NCBI RefSeq assembly: GCF_000723165.1
Contig: NZ_HG322949.1
Coordinates: 4,053,531 to 4,110,518, forward strand
Reading direction: 5' to 3'
DNA length: 56,988 nucleotides
DNA from: Janthinobacterium agaricidamnosum NBRC 102515 = DSM 9628
GTDB lineage: Bacteria > Pseudomonadota > Gammaproteobacteria > Burkholderiales > Burkholderiaceae_D
The position numbers were made by a program, and so were the translations under genes. Below, piece by piece: positions 38,890-47,615 of this stretch; within the stretch, counting starts at the first letter, position 1, and each line of letters begins with the position of its first letter. The notes beneath the pieces were generated by a model. It saw nothing but the letters and a program-made list of their open reading frames with translations. It was not told the origin of the DNA and did not search any database.

Positions 38890-40980
38890 TCAGCTGTCCA
38901 GGCCCCAGTTCTCGCGCAAGGCCGCTTCGAATTCCAGCGCCGGCAACGGCTTCGAAAACAAGTAACCCTGCACTTCATCACAGCCTGAGCTCTTCAAAAA
39001 CGCCAGTTGTTCGACCGTTTCCACGCCTTCGGCGATCACTTTGTGGCGCAGTTGCCGGGCGATGCTGATGATGGTGCTGGCGATCGCGCAGTCGTTGCCG
39101 TCGTCGGGGATGCCGGTGGTGAAGGACCGGTCGATTTTCAAGGTGTCGATCGGAAAGCGCTTCAGGTAGGACAGGCTGGAGTAGCCGGTACCGAAGTCGT
39201 CCAGCGACAAGGCCACGCCCAGCTCGGTGATGCGGTCCATGATGCCGATTACGCGCTCGATGTTGTTCATCAGCGTGCTTTCGGTGATTTCCAGTTCCAG
39301 CCACGCCGGTTCCAGGCCGTAGCGCTGCAGGGTCTGTTCCACCCGCACCGGCAAGGCCGGAGTGAATTCGCGCGCGGAAACGTTGACGGCGATGCGCACC
39401 GGCGGCAAGCCGGCCTGCTGCCATGCCTGGGCCTGGGCGCACGCCGCTTGCAGCACCCATTCGCCGATGTGCACCACCAGCCCGGTCGCTTCGGCCAGGG
39501 GAATGAATTCGGACGGCGGGATCATGCCGCGCTGCGGATGGCTCCAGCGCACCAGCGCTTCGGCGCCGATGATGCGGCCGGTCGCCAGCGCAAATTTCGG
39601 CTGGTAGTGCAGCAATAGCTGGCGCTGCATCAGCGCGTGCCGCAAGCCGGTTTCGACGCGCATGCGTTCTTGCATGCCGAGGTTCATCTCATGGCTGTAG
39701 AAGGCCACCGATTCGCTATCGCTGCCGCCATCCTGCTTGGCGCGGTACATGGCGATGTCGGCCAGGCGCAGCAGGGTTTCGGCGTCGCCGCCGTCTTGCG
39801 GGTAGACGCTGATGCCGATGCTGGCGCCGACGCGCAAATCATGGCTGTCGATCAGGAATGGCTGTTCCAGCGAAGCCAGCAATTTTTGCGCGACGGTGCT
39901 CGCTTCGAAGTGCTGGCCGATGTCGAGCAGGCACACGGCGAATTCATCGCCGCCTAGCCGCGCCACCAGGTCCTGGTCGCGCAGCACGCCGCGGAAACGT
40001 TGCGAGATCTGGCGCAGCAATTCGTCGCCGATAGGCCGGCCCAGCGTGTCGTTGATCAGCTTAAAACGATTCAAGTCGATGAACAGCACACAAGCATGGG
40101 TCCTGGTGCGCTGCGCTACCGTCAATCCCTGGTCGACCAGCTTGGTCAGCAGGGTGCGGTTCGGCAAGCCGGTCAGCGCATCGTAATAGGCCAGGTGGTG
40201 CAGCCGCTCTTCGGCCAGCTTGCGTTCGGTGATGTCGGTCAGGTAAGCGATCAGGCCGATCGCGCGCTCCTCCATGTCGCACAGCGGCGACAGCGACAGG
40301 CTGGCCCAGAACACTTCGCCGTTTTTCTTGCGGCGCCGCACTTCCATCAGGCGCCCGCCCTGTTCGGCAAAGGCGTCGTGGAAACCGGTGTCTTCATCTT
40401 CGTACAGGAACAGGATGTTTTGCCCGACCGCTTCCACCGAGGTGTAGCCGAACAGCCGCTCGGCGCCCTTGTTCCAGCTGGTGATGTAGCCGGTCAAGTC
40501 CATCGTCAGCACGGATTCGTGGATCTGGTCGAGGATTTGCGATTGCTGTTGCAGCAGCGCCTCGACTTGGGCGTAAGCATGGGTCGAGCGTTGTGCCAGC
40601 GAATGCACTTGCAGCACGCCGGCGGTCAGCGTGGCCAGGCTGGCCAGCCGGCCACGCTCGTCGTCGCCATATTGCTCGCGGCCGCAGACCGCGAAGTGGC
40701 CGAAACACTGGCCGTCGTAGCGGATTTCCTGGATCAAGCCCTGCTCCAGGCCGGGCAAGCCGGCGCCATAGCCGGGTTCCGCCAGGATGCCAGGCGCGGC
40801 GGGCAAGTAACGGCCATGCGGGCTGGCGGTGACGGCGCGGGCGATGCGCCCCAGTTCCTCGATCAGGGCCGGGCCGCGCAAGCGCAATACCGCGTCGCAC
40901 AAGGCGGCGCTGTCGCCGAGGTAGTCTGATACCGGTTGCAGCAACATGCTTACAGGTTCCGGCTGACCTGGATTGCCCAT
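38890..40980 (-). CDS. GAF-like/PAS/GGDEF/EAL c-di-GMP protein
   Basis: This 696-residue cytoplasmic protein has a GAF-like N-terminal region (about 1-115), PAS with PAC (about 125-240; SWNKGAERLFGYTSVEA), GGDEF (about 250-415) with intact GGDEF in [15 protein letters not shown], and EAL (about 430-690) with EALVRW and the conserved [10 protein letters not shown]. Both domains keep catalytic motifs, so it may act as cyclase or phosphodiesterase. The start at 40980 is supported by GGAGG 7 nt upstream. It overlaps the HDOD gene by 31 bp and ends 106 bp from tRNA-Ser. Co-transcription with the HDOD gene is likely. Confidence 0.92.
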   Translation of the reverse strand: MGNPGQPEPVSMLLQPVSDYLGDSAALCDAVLRLRGPALIEELGRIARAVTASPHGRYLPAAPGILAEPGYGAGLPGLEQGLIQEIRYDGQCFGHFAVCGREQYGDDERGRLASLATLTAGVLQVHSLAQRSTHAYAQVEALLQQQSQILDQIHESVLTMDLTGYITSWNKGAERLFGYTSVEAVGQNILFLYEDEDTGFHDAFAEQGGRLMEVRRRKKNGEVFWASLSLSPLCDMEERAIGLIAYLTDITERKLAEERLHHLAYYDALTGLPNRTLLTKLVDQGLTVAQRTRTHACVLFIDLNRFKLINDTLGRPIGDELLRQISQRFRGVLRDQDLVARLGGDEFAVCLLDIGQHFEASTVAQKLLASLEQPFLIDSHDLRVGASIGISVYPQDGGDAETLLRLADIAMYRAKQDGGSDSESVAFYSHEMNLGMQERMRVETGLRHALMQRQLLLHYQPKFALATGRIIGAEALVRWSHPQRGMIPPSEFIPLAEATGLVVHIGEWVLQAACAQAQAWQQAGLPPVRIAVNVSAREFTPALPVRVEQTLQRYGLEPAWLELEITESTLMNNIERVIGIMDRITELGVALSLDDFGTGYSSLSYLKRFPIDTLKIDRSFTTGIPDDGNDCAIASTIISIARQLRHKVIAEGVETVEQLAFLKSSGCDEVQGYLFSKPLPALEFEAALRENWGLDS

Positions 40981-42131
40981 TGATAAGCCTCCAGCAGGCT
41001 GCGCCAATAGGTTTCAGCATCGATGCCGGCGCCAGCCAGCACCTCGGGGGACATATCGGCAATCGCATGGCCGCTTTCAGCCAGCACCAGCAAACGTCCC
41101 AGCTCGCCGCCCCGCTCGCGCAACGCCAGCGCGACTTCGGGATCGAGCTTGAGCACGGCCAGGATCTGCTCCATCGGTATGCCCAGCAACACATCCAGCA
41201 GCGAAAACACGCCGGCCATGAAGGCCAGGTCTTGCTGGTCGCGGTCGCCGCCGTGGTATTTGCACAGCGCTTCCATGTGCGCCGCGCGCACCGCCGCCAG
41301 CGGCAGCAAGGCATGGTTGCCGCCATCTTCTTGCTGCCGCGCGTACAGCAGCAGTTGCAGCCAGCGCTGCAATTGACGCCGGCCCAGCAAGGTGATCGCT
41401 TGTTCAAAATTACTGATCGGGATGCTGAGCCCGAACGCCGCCGAGTTGGCCAGTTTCAGCAAGTGATAGGACAGCGATGGATCTTGCCTGAGCTGCAGCG
41501 CCAGTTCGGGCGCATCGGCGTCGCGCGCCAGCAAGGCCAGCAAGGTCAGCAGGCGCTTGCGCGAAGTGCCGTCGTCGGGATTGCCCCTATTGCGCGCCGC
41601 ATGCAGCGCGTGCTCGCCGGCAAACCACGAAAAGCCGCCGCCGCGGCATTCGGCCAGGCGCGTGGCGCTGTCGACCTGGTGCACCAGGTGCGGGCCGGGC
41701 AAGGCCAGCAGTTGATGCAGGCTGGGCAAGTCGCCGCGGCTATCGATGCTGGTCCCGTGCGCGCCCATCTTGAGCGCCGTCATGCCGGCCGCGCCGTCGA
41801 GCAAGATCCGGTAGCCGTCGTCGGCCAGTGCCAGGCAGCGCTGTTGTACCGGTTTGCCGGCGGCCACAGCGGAGGGAATACGCAACAGGGTGCGCCGGGC
41901 CGGCAGCGCGGCCAGCACACTGTCGCTCAAGCCGCACGGATCGCTCAGCGTAACGATCAATTGCAGCGGCGCCAACGCGGCGAACACATCGCCTGCGCTG
42001 AGCAGCATCGACAGCGCGGCATCGCTTGCCTGCAACGGCAAGTGCAATATGACGGCCACCCACTCATGATGAGCATTGGCAACTGCTTGTAATCCCACCA
42101 ATGGAAACAGCTTGGATTCAGACGCGGACAT
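40950..42131 (-). CDS. HDOD-domain signalling protein
   Basis: This 393-residue protein has a degenerate EAL-like N-terminal segment (about 1-175; FPLVGLQAVANAHHEWVAVI, no catalytic EAL) and a C-terminal HDOD domain (about 190-380; LALQLRQDPSLSYHLLKLAN). The combination resembles YuxH-type phosphodiesterase-like proteins in which the N-terminal half is vestigial. Its start is uncertain: 42131 gives the domain directly, while 42179 (ATG after AAGAGA) is possible. It overlaps the GGDEF/EAL gene, so they are co-expressed. It may act as a c-di-GMP-responsive regulator. Confidence 0.82.
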   Translation of the reverse strand: MSASESKLFPLVGLQAVANAHHEWVAVILHLPLQASDAALSMLLSAGDVFAALAPLQLIVTLSDPCGLSDSVLAALPARRTLLRIPSAVAAGKPVQQRCLALADDGYRILLDGAAGMTALKMGAHGTSIDSRGDLPSLHQLLALPGPHLVHQVDSATRLAECRGGGFSWFAGEHALHAARNRGNPDDGTSRKRLLTLLALLARDADAPELALQLRQDPSLSYHLLKLANSAAFGLSIPISNFEQAITLLGRRQLQRWLQLLLYARQQEDGGNHALLPLAAVRAAHMEALCKYHGGDRDQQDLAFMAGVFSLLDVLLGIPMEQILAVLKLDPEVALALRERGGELGRLLVLAESGHAIADMSPEVLAGAGIDAETYWRSLLEAYQWAIQVSRNL

Positions 42132-42290
42132 CGGTATCTTTGTATGGGCGCAATGGTAATGAAACGGTTGGTGACGCATAAATCTCTTAGTAAAACGAGC
42201 AAACGTCACCAGCCTCAGCCATTCTATCCGAATCCATCTAAACAGACAGTTTTATTTTGGCAATAGTAATGGAAGAAGATTACTGGTTTC

Positions 42291-42318
42291 ATGCATACAA
42301 TGCATACCAATTTTGCAT
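42291..42318. repeat. Short direct repeats ATGCATAC
   Basis: ATGCATAC occurs twice at 9-bp spacing (42291-42298 and 42300-42307), and a related TTGCATAA follows at 42312-42318. They lie between the HDOD gene start and the convergent-side response regulator end, upstream of the HDOD gene. A regulator binding site is possible but no partner is identified. Confidence 0.35.
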
Positions 42319-42347
42319 AACAATTTAGCATGGCAACTCAGGGCACA

Positions 42348-42974
42348 TCAGCCATCGAACTGGGCATGCTCGACCGCATATTTGATCAGTTCAGCCTGCC
42401 CCTCGATGCCCAACTTGCGCTTGATGTTCAAACGGTGGGTTTCGACGGTGCGCACGCTCAAGTCCAGTTCGCGGGCAATCTGCTTGTTCGACTGGCCGGC
42501 CGCGATATGCTGCAAGACCTGGTGTTCGCGCACCGTCAGGTGGGTGTCGTGGATCAGCGGACGCGCCAGTTGCTGGGCCAGTGCGGCGCTGTAATAGATG
42601 CCGCCGGACATCACGGTCTCGATCGCGAACACGATATCCTTGCCCGGCGCATCCTTCAGCACGTAGCCGCGCGCGCCGGCCTGTATTGCCTGCGACACAT
42701 ATTCCAGCTTGTCGTGCATCGACAGTATCAGCACCGCGATGGCGGGAAAGGCCGCCTTGAACAACGCCGTCGCATCGATGCCGTTGATGCCGCGCATATT
42801 AATGTCCATCAAGACCAGCTCGATATTGTGCTGGCGCGCCTGTTCCAGCGCCTCTTCGGCGCCGCCCGCTTCCGCCACCACGTCGAAATGCGGCACGGCT
42901 TCGAGGCGTGCGCGCAAGCCGTCGCGCACCAGCGGATGATCGTCGACCAGCAGGATTCGGATGACTTGCTTCAT
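42348..42974 (-). CDS. NarL/LuxR-type response regulator
   Basis: This 208-residue protein has a receiver domain (about 5-120) with DDH at 11-13 and the phosphoacceptor Asp57 in LVLMDINM. The C-terminal LuxR-type HTH (about 140-205) contains TVREHQVLQHIAAGQSNKQIARELDLS. It starts with ATG at 42974. Together with the histidine kinase immediately upstream (36 bp) it forms a two-component pair whose nearest candidate target is the divergent cstA operon. Confidence 0.92.
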   Translation of the reverse strand: MKQVIRILLVDDHPLVRDGLRARLEAVPHFDVVAEAGGAEEALEQARQHNIELVLMDINMRGINGIDATALFKAAFPAIAVLILSMHDKLEYVSQAIQAGARGYVLKDAPGKDIVFAIETVMSGGIYYSAALAQQLARPLIHDTHLTVREHQVLQHIAAGQSNKQIARELDLSVRTVETHRLNIKRKLGIEGQAELIKYAVEHAQFDG

Positions 42975-43010
42975 AATGTTTGCTTCATAGCGTTTTTACG
43001 ATCATGGTAT

Positions 43011-44369
43011 TCAAATTGTCAGGTCGACCCGCGCCAGCACTACCGTGCCGGACGGCGATGAAGTGATCAGCAAGTCGCCGCCGATCGCTTCCATCCGTTC
43101 CATCATATTGCGCAAGCCGATGCCGTGTTTCGGGTGCAAGGCGATGCCGTCGGTGTCGAAACCGATGCCGTCGTCGGCGATGCGCAATGCGACCCGGTGC
43201 GGCGATCCGCTCAGTTCGATGACGATCTGGCTCGCTTGCGCATGCCGCTCGATATTGGTCAGCGCTTCCTGGGCGATGCGGAACAGCACGGTATTGGCGA
43301 CGTCCGACAAACCTTCGCTGCCGCCTTCGGCCCGAAATACCACCGGCGTCCTGCTATTGTCCGAGAATTCGCCGGCCAGGTGTTCCAGCGCCGCCGCCAG
43401 GCCCAGGTCGTCGAGGATCGCCGGACGCAGATTATGCGAGATGCGGCGCACTTCGCCCAGCACATTATTGAGTTGTTCGGCGGTACGCTCGAAAGTGGCT
43501 TGGGCCTTGGCTTGTTGTTCGGCAGTGCCGGTCAGGCGGATAATGCCCGCTTCGATTTGCAATTTGATCGACACCAGCCATTGACTGATGCCATCGTGCA
43601 AGTCGCGCGACAGCCGCGCCCGTTCCTCTTCCTGCGATTCGACCACGCGCTGGGTCAGTACTTTCAGCTTGGCGTCGGCGACCCGCAATTCGCTGATATT
43701 GAGCGCCAGCCCGGACACCGCCAGCGCCAGCGAGCTGAGGATGGCGATCGCCGCGATCCACAGCATGGTGCTGCGGATATTGCCCGATTGCTGGGTATCG
43801 ACCCGCGCCAAGGCATCGTCGACATCGTCGAGATAGATGCCGGTGCCCATCATCCAGCCCCAGTCCGGCATCAGTATCACATAACCGAGTTTCGGCGCCG
43901 GCTTGTGGCTGGACGGCTTGATCCAGTTATAGCGCTCGAAACCGCCGCCGGTCTTGGCTCGCTGCAACAAATTCTGTATCGTCAGGCGGCCGCTGGCATC
44001 GCGCAATTGCCACAGGTTCTGGCCGACCAGTTCCGGCTGGCGCGGATGCATCAGAGAATTGCCTTGCATATCGTAAATAAAGAAATAGCCGTCATCGCCA
44101 TAACTGAGCGCGCCGAGGATGCGCTTGGCTTCTTCCAGCGTAGCCGGATCCTTGCGTCCCGAACGGTACAAATGGGCGATCGAATGGCTGGCCAGCGTCA
44201 CATAATGTTTCAGCTCGGCTTCCTTGCTGGCCAGATACGCTTGCTGGATGGTGGCCCGCTGCTGCTGCGCCAGCATGATGGCCTGATGCCGCACCGCCAG
44301 CGCGATGCCGCACATGGCCAGTATCAGCGGCGTAATTGCCAGGAAGATTACTTTTTGCCTCAACTTCAT
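43011..44369 (-). CDS. Cache-domain NarL-type histidine kinase
   Basis: This 452-residue protein has TM1 (about 8-27), a periplasmic Cache-type sensor (about 40-180; DDGYFFIYDMQGNSLMHP), TM2 (about 203-225), a HisKA_3 dimerisation domain with His258 in LSRDLHDGISQWL, and an HATPase_c domain (N- and G-boxes near IGLRNMMERM). Single Cache domains of this kind often bind small carboxylates. It is co-directional with the response regulator gene and divergent from cstA (199-bp spacer), which suggests that it senses pyruvate or a related compound and controls uptake. That substrate is an inference. Confidence 0.9.
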   Translation of the reverse strand: MKLRQKVIFLAITPLILAMCGIALAVRHQAIMLAQQQRATIQQAYLASKEAELKHYVTLASHSIAHLYRSGRKDPATLEEAKRILGALSYGDDGYFFIYDMQGNSLMHPRQPELVGQNLWQLRDASGRLTIQNLLQRAKTGGGFERYNWIKPSSHKPAPKLGYVILMPDWGWMMGTGIYLDDVDDALARVDTQQSGNIRSTMLWIAAIAILSSLALAVSGLALNISELRVADAKLKVLTQRVVESQEEERARLSRDLHDGISQWLVSIKLQIEAGIIRLTGTAEQQAKAQATFERTAEQLNNVLGEVRRISHNLRPAILDDLGLAAALEHLAGEFSDNSRTPVVFRAEGGSEGLSDVANTVLFRIAQEALTNIERHAQASQIVIELSGSPHRVALRIADDGIGFDTDGIALHPKHGIGLRNMMERMEAIGGDLLITSSPSGTVVLARVDLTI

Positions 44370-44427
44370 GGCGTTTCGCTATTCCGGGGTGAAGGGTCCG
44401 ATTTTACGTTGCCGCGCCGGATTCGGC

Positions 44428-44459
44428 CTGCGTAATAATACTTAGTGCAACTGCGTAAT
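44428..44459 (+). promoter_or_regulatory. Direct repeat CTGCGTAAT upstream of cstA
   Basis: CTGCGTAAT occurs twice (44428-44436 and 44451-44459), 23 bp apart, about two helical turns. It lies in the spacer between the kinase and cstA. It may be the binding site of the adjacent NarL-type regulator. No known motif was recognised. Confidence 0.4.
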
Positions 44460-44568
44460 GCTGCGCTTGATCTAGTTATACGAATCGTGAATACTCGCCA
44501 TAAGCTGACAATTCCGTACCGGCACAGACCGGGCGAGTGCGGCGCCCGTCTATTCTTGGAGGAGCAAT

Positions 44569-46629
44569 ATGCAGCGTTTCATGAAACAACTAGGCTGGGC
44601 CGCGCTGGCCCTGGCCGGCGCCGGCTCGCTGGGCGTCATCGCCCTGCAGCGCGGCGAATCGATCAGCGCCATCTGGATCGTCATCGCCGCCATCTGCATT
44701 TACCTGATCGCCTACCGATTCTACAGCCTGTACATCGCCGACAAGGTATTCGGCCTCGACGCGCGCCGCATGACGCCGGCGCACAAGTTCAACGATGGCC
44801 TCGATTATGTGCCAACCAATAAATTCGTGCTGTTCGGCCACCATTTTGCCGCGATTGCCGGCGCCGGCCCGCTGGTCGGCCCGGTACTGGCCGCGCAAAT
44901 GGGTTATTTGCCGGGCATGCTGTGGATACTGGCAGGTGTGGTATTCGCCGGCGCGGTGCAGGATTTTATCGTATTGTTCATTTCGATGCGCCGCGACGGC
45001 CGCTCGCTGGGCGACCTGATCAAGGCGGAACTGGGCGAAATTCCCGGCATGATCGCGCTGCTCGGCACCTTCATGATCATGGTCATCATCCTGGCGGTGC
45101 TGGCGCTGATCGTCGTCAAGGCGCTGACCGGCTCGCCGTGGGGCAGTTTTACCGTGATGGCGACGATACCGATCGCGCTGTTCATGGGCGTGTATTCGCG
45201 TTACATCCGGGTCGGCCGCATCGGCGAGATTTCGCTGATCGGATTTGTGCTGCTGATGCTGGCCATTATCGGCGGCCAGTATGTGCAGGAATCGCCCCTG
45301 TTCGGACCGATGTTCACCTTTACCGGCACCGAATTGACATGGATGCTGATCGGCTACGGTTTTGTCGCCTCGGTATTGCCGGTCTGGCTGTTGCTGGCGC
45401 CGCGCGATTACCTGTCGACCTTCTTGAAAATCGGCACCATCCTGGCGCTGGCAATCGGCATCATCTTTGTCGCGCCCTACCTGAAAATGCCGGCCATGAC
45501 CAAGTTCATCGACGGCAGCGGCCCGGTCTGGTCGGGCAATCTGTTCCCGTTCCTGTTCATTACCATCGCTTGCGGCGCCGTGTCCGGCTTCCATGCGCTG
45601 ATCGCCTCCGGCACCACGCCGAAGATGATCGAGAACGAAAGCCACGCCCGTTTTATCGGTTACGGCGCGATGCTGATGGAATCGTTTGTCGCCATCATGG
45701 CGCTGGTGGCCGCATCGACCATCGAACCGGGCGTGTATTTCGCGATGAACAGCCCGGCCGCGCTGATCGGCTCGACCGCCGAATCGGCCGCGCAGGCGAT
45801 TTCGCAATGGGGCTTTTATGTGACCCCTGAGATGCTGACCCAGACCGCCAGGGATGTCGGCGAGCACACCATCATTTCGCGCGCCGGCGGCGCCCCGACC
45901 TTGGCGGTCGGCATGGCCCACATCTTGTCCGGCGTGATCGGCGGCAAGACCATGATGGCCTTCTGGTACCACTTCGCGATCCTGTTCGAAGCGCTGTTCA
46001 TCCTGACCGCGGTCGACGCCGGCACCCGCGCCGGACGTTTCATGCTGCAAGATTTACTGGGCAGTTTCGCACCCAGCCTGAAAAAGACGGAAAACGTTTA
46101 CGCCAACCTGCTGGCCACCGGCCTGTGCGTGGCGGCCTGGGGTTATTTCCTGTACCAGGGCGTGGTCGATCCTTTGGGCGGCATCAATACCTTGTGGCCA
46201 TTGTTCGGCATCGCCAACCAGATGCTGGCAGCCATCGCGCTGACGCTGGGCACCTGCGTGCTGTTCAAGATGAAACGCGGCCAATACGCGTGGGTCACCA
46301 TCACGCCGACCATCTGGCTGCTGCTGTGCACGCTGACCGCCGGCTGGCAAAAAATCTTCGACGCCAACCCGCGCGTCGGTTTCCTGGCCCACGCCGGCAA
46401 GTACTCGGCGGCGCTCGACCAGGGTACCTTGCTGGCGCCGGCCAAGTCGGTCGCGCAGATGCAGCAAATCGTGTTCAACGATTACCTCGACGCCGGCCTG
46501 GCGGGCTTCTTCATGATCGTCGTCATCAGCGTGATGGTGTTCGGCATCCGCACCATCTTGTTGGCGCGCGCCAATAACAAGCCGACCACCCGCGAAACGC
46601 CGTTCCAATCGATGCCGACGGTGCCATGA
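44569..46629 (+). CDS. cstA: Carbon starvation protein CstA family transporter
   Basis: This 686-residue protein has about 16 transmembrane segments and the CstA family signatures (FGHHFAAIAGAGPLVGPVLA; GYLPGMLWILAGVVFAGAVQ; SGTTPKMIENESHARFIGYG). CstA-family members (E. coli CstA, BtsT/YjiY) import peptides or pyruvate under starvation. GGAGGAGC precedes the ATG. It overlaps the YbdD/YjiX gene by 4 bp, the usual operon. It is divergent from a Cache-domain two-component system; in E. coli, BtsT is controlled by a two-component system too, but with a LytTR-type regulator, so the regulator here is of another family. Confidence 0.94.
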   Translation: MQRFMKQLGWAALALAGAGSLGVIALQRGESISAIWIVIAAICIYLIAYRFYSLYIADKVFGLDARRMTPAHKFNDGLDYVPTNKFVLFGHHFAAIAGAGPLVGPVLAAQMGYLPGMLWILAGVVFAGAVQDFIVLFISMRRDGRSLGDLIKAELGEIPGMIALLGTFMIMVIILAVLALIVVKALTGSPWGSFTVMATIPIALFMGVYSRYIRVGRIGEISLIGFVLLMLAIIGGQYVQESPLFGPMFTFTGTELTWMLIGYGFVASVLPVWLLLAPRDYLSTFLKIGTILALAIGIIFVAPYLKMPAMTKFIDGSGPVWSGNLFPFLFITIACGAVSGFHALIASGTTPKMIENESHARFIGYGAMLMESFVAIMALVAASTIEPGVYFAMNSPAALIGSTAESAAQAISQWGFYVTPEMLTQTARDVGEHTIISRAGGAPTLAVGMAHILSGVIGGKTMMAFWYHFAILFEALFILTAVDAGTRAGRFMLQDLLGSFAPSLKKTENVYANLLATGLCVAAWGYFLYQGVVDPLGGINTLWPLFGIANQMLAAIALTLGTCVLFKMKRGQYAWVTITPTIWLLLCTLTAGWQKIFDANPRVGFLAHAGKYSAALDQGTLLAPAKSVAQMQQIVFNDYLDAGLAGFFMIVVISVMVFGIRTILLARANNKPTTRETPFQSMPTVP

Positions 46630-46829
46630 TGCTGGACGAAATCGTCAAGGCCGGCCGCTACCTGGGGCAAAGTGTGCGGCTGATGGTCGGCTTGCCCGAA
46701 TACGATACCTATGTCGCGCACCGGGAATTGACACATCCCGATGAGCCGATCATGTCGTACGAAGAGTTTTTCCGCGAACGCCAGGAAGCCCGCTACGGCG
46801 GCGCCGGCAAGCGCGGCGGTTGTTGCTGA
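46626..46829 (+). CDS. YbdD/YjiX (DUF466) small protein
   Basis: This 67-residue protein is of the YbdD/YjiX family and starts MMLDEIVKAGRYLGQSVRLM. The core VGLPEYDTYVAHRELTHPDEP is the family signature, and it ends in a Gly/Lys/Cys-rich tail (KRGGCC). It overlaps cstA by 4 bp. YjiX-type proteins always accompany CstA/BtsT transporters and probably assist them. It is followed by a terminator. Confidence 0.9.
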   Translation: MMLDEIVKAGRYLGQSVRLMVGLPEYDTYVAHRELTHPDEPIMSYEEFFRERQEARYGGAGKRGGCC

Positions 46830-46850
46830 CAAGCAATCAGTCTCCTTCAG

Positions 46851-46887
46851 GCGGACATATTCCTTAGGGAGTGGTCCGCTTTTTTTA
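46851..46887 (+). terminator. Rho-independent terminator of the cstA operon
   Basis: GCGGAC (46851-46856) and GTCCGC (46874-46879) form a stem with a long loop, followed by seven T residues. It lies 22 bp after the DUF466 stop codon. Confidence 0.75.
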
Positions 46888-47028
46888 TTCCCCGATCATT
46901 GCCGATTCATCTATAGACCCAAATCAATACCTTCTAGAAACTTCCCGCTTATCTTGAATTTTTCCTATTGGAATTAAGTTTTTTCCAACCGGACCACCGC
47001 TTGAAGTCATACCAGCTCTGCCGCACAC

Positions 47029-47607
47029 ATGATGGAATTCAAGCACCGCCACCGTATCGTTGTGTCCGCGGGCCAGTATTGGTTGCCGCGGCGTATAGCG
47101 ATATGGCTGTTATTGCTGGCCTGGGGCGCGCCCGGGCCGGGCCTCGCGGCCGGCGCCGATCCGGCGATGACCATCGGTTTTTTATACAACATCGCCCGCT
47201 TCACCGACTGGCCGGCCGGTTCGCGCGAATCGCCGCTGACCTTGTGCATGATGGGCGATACCGAGACGCTGAGCCAGGGATTGACCGGTTTTGAAGGGCG
47301 CACGCTGTCCGGGCGCGAATGGAAGGTGCGCCATATGTCGCGGCTGGGGGAATTACATGGTTGCAATATATTATTTATCGCCAAATCGGAGGAACGTTAT
47401 CTGGCCGGCATCCTGCCCGGCGCCCATGCGCGCAATGTGCTGACCGTCAGCGATATCGATGCGTTCGCCGAGCTTGGCGGCATCGTCGGCTTGAGCGGCA
47501 ATGACGACAAGATCGAATTCGACATCAATACCGCCGCCGCCCGCCACGCCGGCTTGCGCATCAGCTCGCAGGTATTGAAACTGGCTCGCAGCATCCTGGG
47601 GAGATAA
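47029..47607 (+). CDS. YfiR-family periplasmic protein
   Basis: This 192-residue protein has an N-terminal hydrophobic signal (about 22-41; WLLLLAWGAPGPGLA) and the YfiR/DUF4154 domain (about 48-190; MTIGFLYNIARFTDWPAGS, and FIAKSEERYLAGIL). In Pseudomonas aeruginosa, YfiR inhibits the diguanylate cyclase YfiN in the periplasm. Here the next gene encodes a YfiN-like sensor part fused to a phosphorelay kinase, so YfiR probably inhibits that kinase. It lies 8 bp before the kinase gene. YfiB-type OmpA genes are not adjacent. The start is ATG at 47029. Confidence 0.85.
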   Translation: MMEFKHRHRIVVSAGQYWLPRRIAIWLLLLAWGAPGPGLAAGADPAMTIGFLYNIARFTDWPAGSRESPLTLCMMGDTETLSQGLTGFEGRTLSGREWKVRHMSRLGELHGCNILFIAKSEERYLAGILPGAHARNVLTVSDIDAFAELGGIVGLSGNDDKIEFDINTAAARHAGLRISSQVLKLARSILGR

Positions 47608-47615
47608 CGCTGTCC

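Noticed and set aside
40980..42092. A 370-codon rightward frame rich in Gln and Arg
   Set aside because: Antisense to the HDOD gene; composition is typical of a shadow frame.
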